From positions 1 to 33,409 of the forward strand of contig CALDWC010000118.1 of the NCBI GenBank assembly GCA_937923945.1: DNA of 33,409 nt, read 5' to 3'. The notes under the pieces are model-generated. The model made no database searches and was not told where the DNA came from. It saw nothing but the letters and a program-made list of their open reading frames with translations. Origin of the DNA: an uncultured Treponema sp. (GTDB lineage Bacteria > Spirochaetota > Spirochaetia > Treponematales > Treponemataceae). Below, piece by piece: positions 24,058-29,942 of this stretch (the stretch's first letter is position 1; every line of letters starts with the position of its first letter). The translations under genes and the position numbers were made by a program.

Positions 24058-25059
24058 ATGGAAATTTCAGACGAAACAGGAAAAAAAAACTTTTTCCGAA
24101 ACATCATTGTACTCAATGAAAATGAAAAAACGGTTTTAACGGATGTATGTGATCGACTGCGTTATGAAAGCGATGACATCGTTGGCGATATTTCCGAAAA
24201 ACTGCTGCGTCTGGAAAACTTGGCAAAAGCAATGTCGGCTTTTCCGTCGGTGATTCAAACTTCCGAATTTGTCGGCGATGTGCGCAGCGAAGAAACGCTC
24301 ATTGAAAAAATGAGCAGCGCTTCGAACGCGATGCGGGAACTTTCTCTGCCGACCAAATCGGTTTTGGGACGCGGCTATTTGATTGCGAAGTTCAATTTTT
24401 TTATTGCGATATCCAAAATCGCGGAAAGCTACTTACTGCCGCTCGAATATGTAAAGCGAATAACCGTCGCCGCGCAAAATGTTATGTTCAGCATCATGGC
24501 GGAAGATGTATATATTTCTATTTTGGAAAACCGCACCGTCGGGCACAACTTAAAAAAGCGCATTTCCAAGTTTTTAGCCCGCCTTTGGGAATATCGCATC
24601 GACAGCAACGTTGAAAAGTTTGCATCCGTGTTGAGCAAGGTATGGCGCGCACGGGAGCAAATCGCCCCCGTTTTCGGCACAATGTTGGGAACCAGCGAGC
24701 TTTTTTTACTTTCGATGGAGCTCGACGAGACGTGGCAAAAGTTTATGATCGCAAAAATCCACGTAGAAGAAATTTCAATGGCACTTGAAGAATTTCTTTT
24801 CGGCGTTTCGTATGAAAACATTAATTTTTTACGACGAGAGCTGCGACGAAAAGGAATCAGCGCGATCGACAGACAGGAAGTAAATCGGCTTTTAGGGACA
24901 GAGCAACGCTTTGAAAAAAATGATCCCCGCCGATTTTATTTTTCCTACATTGAAAGGCGCAACAACGCTACAGCACGAAAACTTTTGAACATTGAAGGGC
25001 CAAAAAGCACCCTCGAAGATCACTACATCAGTTTTTTATTTGATGCGGCGGAAACCTAA
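24058..25059 (+). CDS. conserved-looking cytoplasmic helical protein, function unknown
   Basis: A 333-aa protein with no signal peptide and no clear transmembrane helix. It is dominated by charged amphipathic helices (for example DISEKLLRLENLAKAMSAF and EYRIDSNVEKFASVLSKVW). No catalytic motif or known domain was recognised. The C-terminal third is basic (NFLRRELRRKGISAIDRQEVNRLL) and ends acidic. AGGAAGAG precedes the ATG. A TATAAT (24019-24024) lies upstream without a convincing -35 box. It is divergent from the ribosomal protein unit and convergent with fliQ. It could be a treponemal cytoplasmic structural or regulatory protein, but nothing in the sequence decides this. Confidence 0.7.
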   Translation: MEISDETGKKNFFRNIIVLNENEKTVLTDVCDRLRYESDDIVGDISEKLLRLENLAKAMSAFPSVIQTSEFVGDVRSEETLIEKMSSASNAMRELSLPTKSVLGRGYLIAKFNFFIAISKIAESYLLPLEYVKRITVAAQNVMFSIMAEDVYISILENRTVGHNLKKRISKFLARLWEYRIDSNVEKFASVLSKVWRAREQIAPVFGTMLGTSELFLLSMELDETWQKFMIAKIHVEEISMALEEFLFGVSYENINFLRRELRRKGISAIDRQEVNRLLGTEQRFEKNDPRRFYFSYIERRNNATARKLLNIEGPKSTLEDHYISFLFDAAET

Positions 25060-25132
25060 CCCCAAGCCGCATCGTACATAAAGTTACCTTATAGGGGCGA
25101 TTTCTTTTTATTTTTATCTTTATCTTAAACAA

Positions 25133-25172
25133 TTTAAAACGTGCCGATATTTTGATAATTAACGTTTTTAAA
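25133..25172 (-). terminator. possible terminator hairpin after fliQ
   Basis: TTTAAAAACGT and ACGTTTTAAA arms with about an 18-nt loop, directly after the fliQ stop. It is AT-rich and has no long T run beyond the arm, so support is weak. Confidence 0.3.
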
Positions 25173-25173
25173 G

Positions 25174-25437
25174 CTACATTTTCGAAATAAAAGAAAAAAG
25201 ATTTACCGTGTAATTCCGCAGCATGGTAAACATCCAGCCGCCCAGCAAAGCGAGAATGCCTAAAATGGTAAAAACTTTAGGAACAAAAGTTAAAGTTTGC
25301 TCTTGAATTGAAGTGGTTGCCTGCAAAATTGCAATAATTAATCCGACCAGCAAAGCCGAAATCAAAACCGGCGCCGCTAAAATAAAAACCATAAAGATGC
25401 TTTCCCGCATCATCGAAACAATCATTCCTACCGACAT
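25174..25437 (-). CDS. fliQ: flagellar biosynthesis protein FliQ
   Basis: A small subunit of the flagellar type III export gate, in which FliP, FliQ and FliR form the channel. The 87 aa contain two transmembrane helices (about 15-38 and 52-73). The family pattern is clear: ESIFMVFILAAPVLISALLVGLIIAILQATTSIQEQTLTFVPKVFTI. AAGGTGAT is upstream of the ATG, and a TTGACT-17-TAAAAT promoter precedes it. It stands alone: neither fliP nor fliR is next to it, although these three usually sit together. It could be the only copy, moved, or a second copy. Confidence 0.93.
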   Translation of the reverse strand: MSVGMIVSMMRESIFMVFILAAPVLISALLVGLIIAILQATTSIQEQTLTFVPKVFTILGILALLGGWMFTMLRNYTVNLFSFISKM

Positions 25438-25809
25438 ATCATCACCTTATTCGGTAATTTTATACTATTTTTTTACAAAAGTCAATCGCAATACAATAAT
25501 GAAGCGGCGAAAAGCGATACGAATCGGCAACTCTAAAAACTGATGCTTTTAGATATTTGTTTAAGATACCTTAGTTTTTCTAAATTTCCCTCATCACCGT
25601 GCGTAACATCAGCTTAGACACCCAATCGGTTTTAATGTCCAAATATTCTGCATCTTTTTATTCCATTGAAAAGCTTCTTGGAGAATAAAAACGACACAAA
25701 TCCCGTATCGGTTTCCATCTCAAAATATAACACAAAATATTTGTTTTTTATACAAACCGGAGAAAAGTTAAAAACCTTTGTAACTTGCCTACCGCTGTGC
25801 GAATATTTA
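25438..25809. other. intergenic region without an intact gene; possible decayed coding remnant
   Basis: 372 nt between the fliQ start and the aminopeptidase stop. It holds the fliQ promoter at one end. On the minus strand one frame from about 25724 to 25540 reads like protein (METDTGFVSFLFSKKLFNG..., later DVTHGDEGNLEKLRYLKQIS) but has two in-frame stops. This may be a pseudogene remnant or chance. No RNA gene or repeat was seen. Confidence 0.3.
25457..25485 (-). promoter_or_regulatory. predicted promoter of fliQ
   Basis: On the minus strand: -35 TTGACT (25480-25485), a 17-bp spacer and -10 TAAAAT (25457-25462). The fliQ ATG at 25437 follows with AAGGTGAT as ribosome-binding site, so fliQ has its own promoter. 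Confidence 0.55.
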
Positions 25810-27039
25810 CTAAAAAGCCCAGTTGCCGTTTTTTAAAATTTCAACTTCCTTGCCGTTTTTATCCACACCGATAATCGAAAGTTCGGGTCCGCCAACCATA
25901 AAGTCAACGTGGGTCATCGATTCGTTCATGCCGGCTTTTTTCTTGTCGGCAGCGGAAAGATTTTCACCGTTTTCAATCGTATCCGCATACGCACCGCCAA
26001 ATGCAAAATGGCAGGAAGCGTTTTCATCAAAAAGCGTGTTCTTAAAAAGAATGTTCGTATTGCTAATCGGCGAATCGTGCGGAACCAACGCAACTTCTCC
26101 GAAATGCAAAGCTCCCTCGTCGATTGATAGCAGCGTTTTTAACACATCTTTTCCTTTTTCAGCCGTGTAATCAACAATTTTGCCGTCTTTTAGCGTAAAA
26201 CTGAAATTTTCAATCGTGTTGCCCAACTCAATGAGCGGTTTAGTCGCTTTCACAATGCCGTTGACCTTATCAGCATGCGGCATCGTAAAAATTTCTTCGG
26301 TCGGAATGTTGGCAAAAAAAGTTGTTCCGTCTTTTGACTTGCCGGATCCGCCTTGCCAGATATGATTTTCGACCAAGCCTACTTCCAAATCGGTTCCCGG
26401 TCCTTTGTAAAGAAGTTTGGTAAATTGTGCGTTGTTCAAAAAAGCGCTGTATTTTTTGAGCTTTTTGTCGTGCTCTGTCCAAGCCGCAATCGGGTCGTCG
26501 AGATTTACACGGGTCGCCGCAAAAATGTTTTCCCACAATTTTTCAACCGCCTTTTCCACAGGCAAATCGGGAAATACGGATTTAGCCCAAACCGGCGAAG
26601 CGGCGGAAGCGACCACCCACTTGACCATATTGTTCATCGTATATTTCCGCAAATGCTTATTTGCCTTTGCCGAAACCGCTTCCCACGTATCCAAACGTTT
26701 CGGATCGACATTTTTTAAAAGCTCCGGATTTGCCGCACGCAGCGCAAGGCGGTGATAGCCCGCCTTGAGATATGCTTCCGCGTAATCGGCTTTAAACTTC
26801 GGAAATTCTTCAAACGCAGCATCATTTGCATACAAATACCGCGACAAAGTCATATCATCATCGCTGAATAAAAAAATAATATCCTTTACGCCCATTTTGT
26901 ATGCCTGCCGTGCAATAACGCGGGCAAGCGGCAGCGTTTCTTCCTGAACGGACAGCGTAAAGCATTCTCCGCTTTTAATGTTCAAGCCCTTTTTCAAAAG
27001 AAGCTCGGCGTATTTTTCAAAATTTTTTTGTAAATCCAT
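25810..27039 (-). CDS. M29 family metallo-aminopeptidase (AmpS/PepS/AmpT-like)
   Basis: A cytoplasmic dimetal exopeptidase that removes N-terminal residues from peptides. The 409-aa length is typical. The N-terminal domain starts NFEKYAELLLKKGLNIKSGECFTLSV. The metal-binding C-terminal domain contains FFANIPTEEIFTMPHADKVNG, DEGALHFGEVALVPHDSPIS, NASCHFAFGGAY and MTHVDFMVGG. The Glu, Glu, His and His-x-Asp ligands expected for M29 are all visible. GGAGAAAAAAT precedes the ATG. It starts 12 nt after the 3' end of tRNA-Arg on the same strand and is probably transcribed through it. Confidence 0.93.
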   Translation of the reverse strand: MDLQKNFEKYAELLLKKGLNIKSGECFTLSVQEETLPLARVIARQAYKMGVKDIIFLFSDDDMTLSRYLYANDAAFEEFPKFKADYAEAYLKAGYHRLALRAANPELLKNVDPKRLDTWEAVSAKANKHLRKYTMNNMVKWVVASAASPVWAKSVFPDLPVEKAVEKLWENIFAATRVNLDDPIAAWTEHDKKLKKYSAFLNNAQFTKLLYKGPGTDLEVGLVENHIWQGGSGKSKDGTTFFANIPTEEIFTMPHADKVNGIVKATKPLIELGNTIENFSFTLKDGKIVDYTAEKGKDVLKTLLSIDEGALHFGEVALVPHDSPISNTNILFKNTLFDENASCHFAFGGAYADTIENGENLSAADKKKAGMNESMTHVDFMVGGPELSIIGVDKNGKEVEILKNGNWAF

Positions 27040-27051
27040 ATTTTTTCTCCT

Positions 27052-27124
27052 GACCCGTAGACGATTCGAACGTCCGACCTGCTGCTTAGGAGGCAGCCGC
27101 TCTATCCAACTGAGCTAACGGATC
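27052..27124 (-). tRNA. trnR: tRNA-Arg (anticodon CCT)
   Basis: A 73-nt cloverleaf on the minus strand without encoded CCA. The acceptor stem is GATCCGT/ACGGGTC with one wobble, the D stem GCTC/GAGC, the anticodon stem GCTGC/GCAGC with loop CTCCTAA, and the T loop TTCGAAT. The anticodon CCT reads AGG. It lies directly upstream of the aminopeptidase gene. Confidence 0.95.
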
Positions 27125-27133
27125 GCGTCTTTC

Positions 27134-27162
27134 ATCTTATCCGATTTTATAAAAAAAGTAAA
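27134..27162 (-). promoter_or_regulatory. predicted promoter of tRNA-Arg and the aminopeptidase gene
   Basis: On the minus strand: -35 TTTACT (27157-27162), a 17-bp spacer and -10 TAAGAT (27134-27139), ending 9 nt before the tRNA-Arg 5' end. Confidence 0.5.
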
Positions 27163-27223
27163 GACTTTTATTTTCCGTTTTATGTAAATCGCATACACCG
27201 AACGTTTTTTGTTCACAACCGTC

Positions 27224-27367
27224 TTGGTGCCAACTCTTAAAATCTATCGTTTCGCAAATGTCCAGAATCTACCTTAATAATGCTGAACATTGAGAAACAA
27301 TAAAGGAGTACTTTACTTCTGCAAAGTTTGCTTTTAAATGGCGCCAAGCCTTTAATTAGCGCTTTCT
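27224..27367 (-). repeat. double-hairpin repeat element, copy B (upstream of arcA)
   Basis: In the same orientation as copy A and about 144 nt long. It is more diverged and carries an insertion of about 30 nt between the two hairpins. It keeps the TTGTTTC/GAAACGA and AATGTTC/GGACATT stem (G.U wobbles replace the changed pairs) and the GGC-loop-GCC core flanked by AAGCC and TAAA. Together with the inverted copy C it brackets arcA. Confidence 0.7.
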
Positions 27368-27487
27368 CTTGAGACCACGGTCTTTTTTTTGCCGCAAATT
27401 GTATTTTATGCACAAAAAGCATCGTTTTGCGATTTTTTTTTAAGGAAAAAATTCCGCGGTAATTCTGCGCTATACCGTTTACGCTTG

Positions 27488-27513
27488 TGATATCATAGAT
27501 TGATACAGTATCA
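27488..27513. promoter_or_regulatory. operator-like palindromes upstream of arcA
   Basis: TGATATCA (27488-27495) and TGATACAGTATCA (27501-27513, a perfect 13-nt palindrome) sit 5 nt apart and 24-49 nt upstream of the predicted -35 box of arcA. TTGAT...ATCA half-sites resemble Crp/FNR-type boxes, and regulators of that family often control arginine deiminase genes. The regulator here is not identified. Confidence 0.4.
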
Positions 27514-27536
27514 TTGTCGTACAATCAACCGGCACC

Positions 27537-27565
27537 TTGAAAAAAAATTTTACTTCCGATAAAAT
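27537..27565 (+). promoter_or_regulatory. predicted leaderless promoter of arcA
   Basis: TTGAAA (27537-27542), a 17-bp spacer and TAAAAT (27560-27565), with 6 nt before the ATG at 27572. No ribosome-binding site is visible upstream of the ATG. Confidence 0.5.
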
Positions 27566-27571
27566 AATTGT

Positions 27572-28801
27572 ATGTCGATTATTAATGTTACCAGTGAAAT
27601 TGGAAAACTGAAAACGGTTATGCTACATCGTCCGGGCGACGAATTGCTTTTATTGACGCCGAACTCGTTGGAAGAACTGCTGTTTGACGATATTCCGTAC
27701 TTGAAAAATGCGCAGGCGGAACACGATGAGTTTGCGGGTATTTTGCGTAGCGAAGGCACGCAGGTTTTATACCTCGAAGATTTGGCGGCTGAAACGTTAG
27801 CGGCGAGTGCCGAAATCCGTGAAAACTTTTTGCGTGACTTTGTGCAGGAGTCGGAAGTTCAGTCGATTTACTACAAAGCAGCGCTGTACGAATTTTTGTC
27901 GAGTATTTCCGACTGCAAAAAATTGGTGTTGAAAACCATGAGCGGTATCATGTTTGATGAAATTAAAGCTCCGCCTTTTGCCAGTTTGAGTGCATACGTC
28001 AACAAAGGTGTGCGCATTTTTGTAAAGCCGATGCCGAATTTATATTTTACGCGGGATTCATTTGCTTGTGTCGGAAATGGGGTCAGCATCAACCGCATGC
28101 ATTCCATAACGCGCAATCGAGAAACGATTTACGGGCATTACATTTTTAATTATCATCCTCATTACGCGGGAAAAGTGCCGCTTTTGTACGATAGACACGG
28201 AACAGCGAGTATCGAAGGCGGCGATATTCTCAACATTTCAAAAACGACGGTTGCAATCGGTATTTCACAACGAACAACGGTTGAAGCGATTGATGAATTT
28301 TGTCAAAATCTCTTTTTTAACAGCGAAAGCAATGTCGAAACGGTGATTGCACTTGATATTCCGAAAACGCGTTCGTTTATGCATTTGGATACGGTTTTTA
28401 CCCAAATCGATTATGATAAATTTACGTATCATCCCGGAATTATCGGACCTTTGAAAATTTTTGAAATTAAAAAAGGTGCTAAAAAAGGAGAAGTGAGCAT
28501 TTCTCAAAGTGATGCCAGTTTGCAAAAAATTTTGGAAAAATACACGGGTACGGGCTCCGTTGATTTAATTCCCTGTGCCGGCGGAAGCCAAATCGCGGCG
28601 GAGCGAGAACAGTGGAATGACGGCTCCAATACTTTGTGCATAAACCCTGGCACCGTCGTGGTGTATGATAGGAACAACATCACCAACGAAATTTTGGACA
28701 AAAAGGGTGTTCGTGTTTTGTCGATGCATTGCGGAGAACTTTCTCGCGGACGTGGCGGTCCCCGCTGTATGAGTATGCCCTTTTCACGTGAAGATATTTA
28801 G
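27572..28801 (+). CDS. arcA: arginine deiminase
   Basis: Hydrolyses L-arginine to citrulline and ammonia, the first step of the arginine deiminase pathway, which yields ATP and raises pH. The 409-aa length is standard. The N-terminus is EIGKLKTVMLHRPGDELLLLTP. Active-site segments are FTRDSF (usually FTRDP), IEGGDIL, MHLDTVFT, and the C-terminal GRGGPRCMSMPF with nucleophile Cys399. All expected catalytic residues appear intact. It is alone, without arcB, arcC or arcD in the window. Two inverted copies of the double-hairpin repeat flank it; one begins at its stop codon. The start has no ribosome-binding site but a -10 box 6 nt away, predicting a leaderless mRNA. Confidence 0.95.
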   Translation: MSIINVTSEIGKLKTVMLHRPGDELLLLTPNSLEELLFDDIPYLKNAQAEHDEFAGILRSEGTQVLYLEDLAAETLAASAEIRENFLRDFVQESEVQSIYYKAALYEFLSSISDCKKLVLKTMSGIMFDEIKAPPFASLSAYVNKGVRIFVKPMPNLYFTRDSFACVGNGVSINRMHSITRNRETIYGHYIFNYHPHYAGKVPLLYDRHGTASIEGGDILNISKTTVAIGISQRTTVEAIDEFCQNLFFNSESNVETVIALDIPKTRSFMHLDTVFTQIDYDKFTYHPGIIGPLKIFEIKKGAKKGEVSISQSDASLQKILEKYTGTGSVDLIPCAGGSQIAAEREQWNDGSNTLCINPGTVVVYDRNNITNEILDKKGVRVLSMHCGELSRGRGGPRCMSMPFSREDI

Positions 28802-28918
28802 GGAAACGCTGATTAAAGGCTTGACGCCGTTTAACAGCGTTTCCCTATTGTTTCTAATGTTCAGTATAAGTGGCTCTGAACATTTTTGAAACAACGATTT
28901 TAAAGGTGGGCACTGAAA
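28801..28918 (+). repeat. double-hairpin repeat element, copy C (abuts the arcA stop)
   Basis: The best-preserved copy, beginning at the last base of the arcA stop. Hairpin one spans 28801-28845: an 11-bp outer stem GGGAAACGCTG/CAGCGTTTCCC, then TTAAA/TTTAA and GGC/GCC around TTGAC. Hairpin two spans about 28847-28897: TTGTTTC/GAAACAA and ATGTTCAG/CTGAACAT. The end TTTAAAGGTGGGCACTGAAA matches copy A. The first hairpin may also act as the 3' end or stabiliser of arcA mRNA. Confidence 0.88.
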
Positions 28919-28959
28919 AATAGTCTCTAAAAATCTAACCCGAGTTTTAGGACGCCCTC

Positions 28960-28976
28960 AATTCTCGATTGAATTA
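28960..28976. repeat. short palindromic repeat, copy 2
   Basis: AATTCTCGATTGAATTA, the same core as at 20866-20882 with one difference, and a similar continuation (…CAG..CC). It lies 42 nt beyond copy C and upstream of the M48 protease gene. Confidence 0.45.
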
Positions 28977-29051
28977 ATCAGTACCCTTATGAAATCTTCA
29001 CGGTGAAACGTTAATTTAATTGTACCTTACTATCATGGAGGATTCTTACAC

Positions 29052-29828
29052 ATGAAAAAAATAGTAAAAAAAGGCTTTTTCGCTGTTTTAACTTTTTCGT
29101 TGCTGTTTACTGCCTGCATTTCAATGCACAATGACGTTGCCGACCGCGGTACTTTCAATGTGATCAGCACTGAACAAGAAATCGAAATGGGCAATGAAGC
29201 ATATCAGGAAATACTTGCAAAAGAAACGGTATCGAAAAATCAGGTCGATATTGCCCGCGTTGATGCGGTGAGCAAGCGCCTCATTCAAGCGGTCGGCGAT
29301 GATATACAGCAAGCCGATTGGAAGTTTACCGTCATTGAATCGGATCAAATCAATGCATTTGCGTTGCCGGGCGGTAAGGTGGCGATTTATACGTCGCTGC
29401 TGCACATCATAAATGACCATGAGCTGGCATACGTGCTGGGACACGAAATTGCTCACGTAACCTGTCATCATGGCAGCGAGCGAATGAGTCAGCAGCTACT
29501 GATTCAGCTGGGTGCGGTGGCTATTCAGGCGGCAGCGGGAAAAAATTCTCCTGAAAAAACAAATGCGTTTTTGGCAGCATACGGGATCGGCGCCCAAGTC
29601 GGTATCAGCTTGCCGTTTTCCCGCAAAAACGAATATGAAGCGGACAGGATCGGTTTGCGGTATGCGGTGCGTGCCGGCTATAATGCGGAAGGTTCCATTT
29701 CAACATTACGGAAATTTGAAGAAATGAACAACGGTGCAGCGATGCCGGAATTTTTAAGTACGCACCCGCTTGATGCGGCGCGTATTGCCGCTCTCGAAAA
29801 AGAAATTGCCGAGCACTACCAAAAATAA
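29052..29828 (+). CDS. M48 family zinc metalloprotease lipoprotein
   Basis: A periplasmic, membrane-attached peptidase related to LoiP/BepA-type M48 proteins, which act in outer-membrane quality control. The signal peptide KKIVKKGFFAVLTFSLLFTAC gives Cys22 as the lipidation site. The zinc motif is HEIAH (His131, Glu132, His135). The third ligand is Glu194 in KNEYEADRIGL, and a helix with YAVRAGYNAEG follows. STHPLDAARIAALE near the C-terminus is the usual conserved end (S.HP....R). The 258-aa length fits the short form without TPR repeats. GGAGG precedes the ATG. A terminator follows. The 250 nt upstream contain repeat copy C and the short palindrome. Confidence 0.93.
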   Translation: MKKIVKKGFFAVLTFSLLFTACISMHNDVADRGTFNVISTEQEIEMGNEAYQEILAKETVSKNQVDIARVDAVSKRLIQAVGDDIQQADWKFTVIESDQINAFALPGGKVAIYTSLLHIINDHELAYVLGHEIAHVTCHHGSERMSQQLLIQLGAVAIQAAAGKNSPEKTNAFLAAYGIGAQVGISLPFSRKNEYEADRIGLRYAVRAGYNAEGSISTLRKFEEMNNGAAMPEFLSTHPLDAARIAALEKEIAEHYQK

Positions 29829-29866
29829 AGCACTGCCTTAAAAAACATCACATTAGTAAAACGCAA

Positions 29867-29917
29867 CCGTTCCGAAAAACACGAATCTTTTTTGGGACGG
29901 CTCATTGCTTTTTTTCT
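29867..29917 (+). terminator. intrinsic terminator after the M48 protease gene
   Basis: CCGTTCC plus an A run pairs with a T run plus GGGACGG (29867-29879 with 29888-29900), followed by a second T run at 29909-29915. That T run overlaps the predicted -35 box of guaA, so the terminator and the next promoter are packed together. Confidence 0.65.
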
Positions 29918-29933
29918 TTGAATACCGTACAAT
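29905..29933 (+). promoter_or_regulatory. predicted leaderless promoter of guaA
   Basis: TTGCTT (29905-29910), a 17-bp spacer and TACAAT (29928-29933), with 7 nt to the ATG at 29941. The -10 box lies inside a perfect palindrome (29922-29942). Confidence 0.5.
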
Positions 29934-29942
29934 GTACGGTAT
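29922..29942. promoter_or_regulatory. perfect 21-nt palindrome over the guaA -10 box and start codon
   Basis: ATACCGTACA and TGTACGGTAT arms around a central A. The palindrome includes the -10 hexamer TACAAT and the first two bases of the ATG at 29941. It looks like an operator where a dimeric repressor would block transcription, or a hairpin at the extreme 5' end of the transcript if the start lies upstream. Confidence 0.6.

Noticed and set aside
27237..27524. 95-codon minus-strand open frame upstream of arcA
   Set aside because: It runs through repeat copy B and the arcA operator region, and its protein text is the repeat read in one frame. No ribosome-binding site.
28801..28845. Copy C first hairpin as a simple intrinsic terminator of arcA
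   Set aside because: No T run follows the stem and the same structure occurs at unrelated places with a second hairpin, so it is better described as part of a repeat element. A terminator side effect is still possible.
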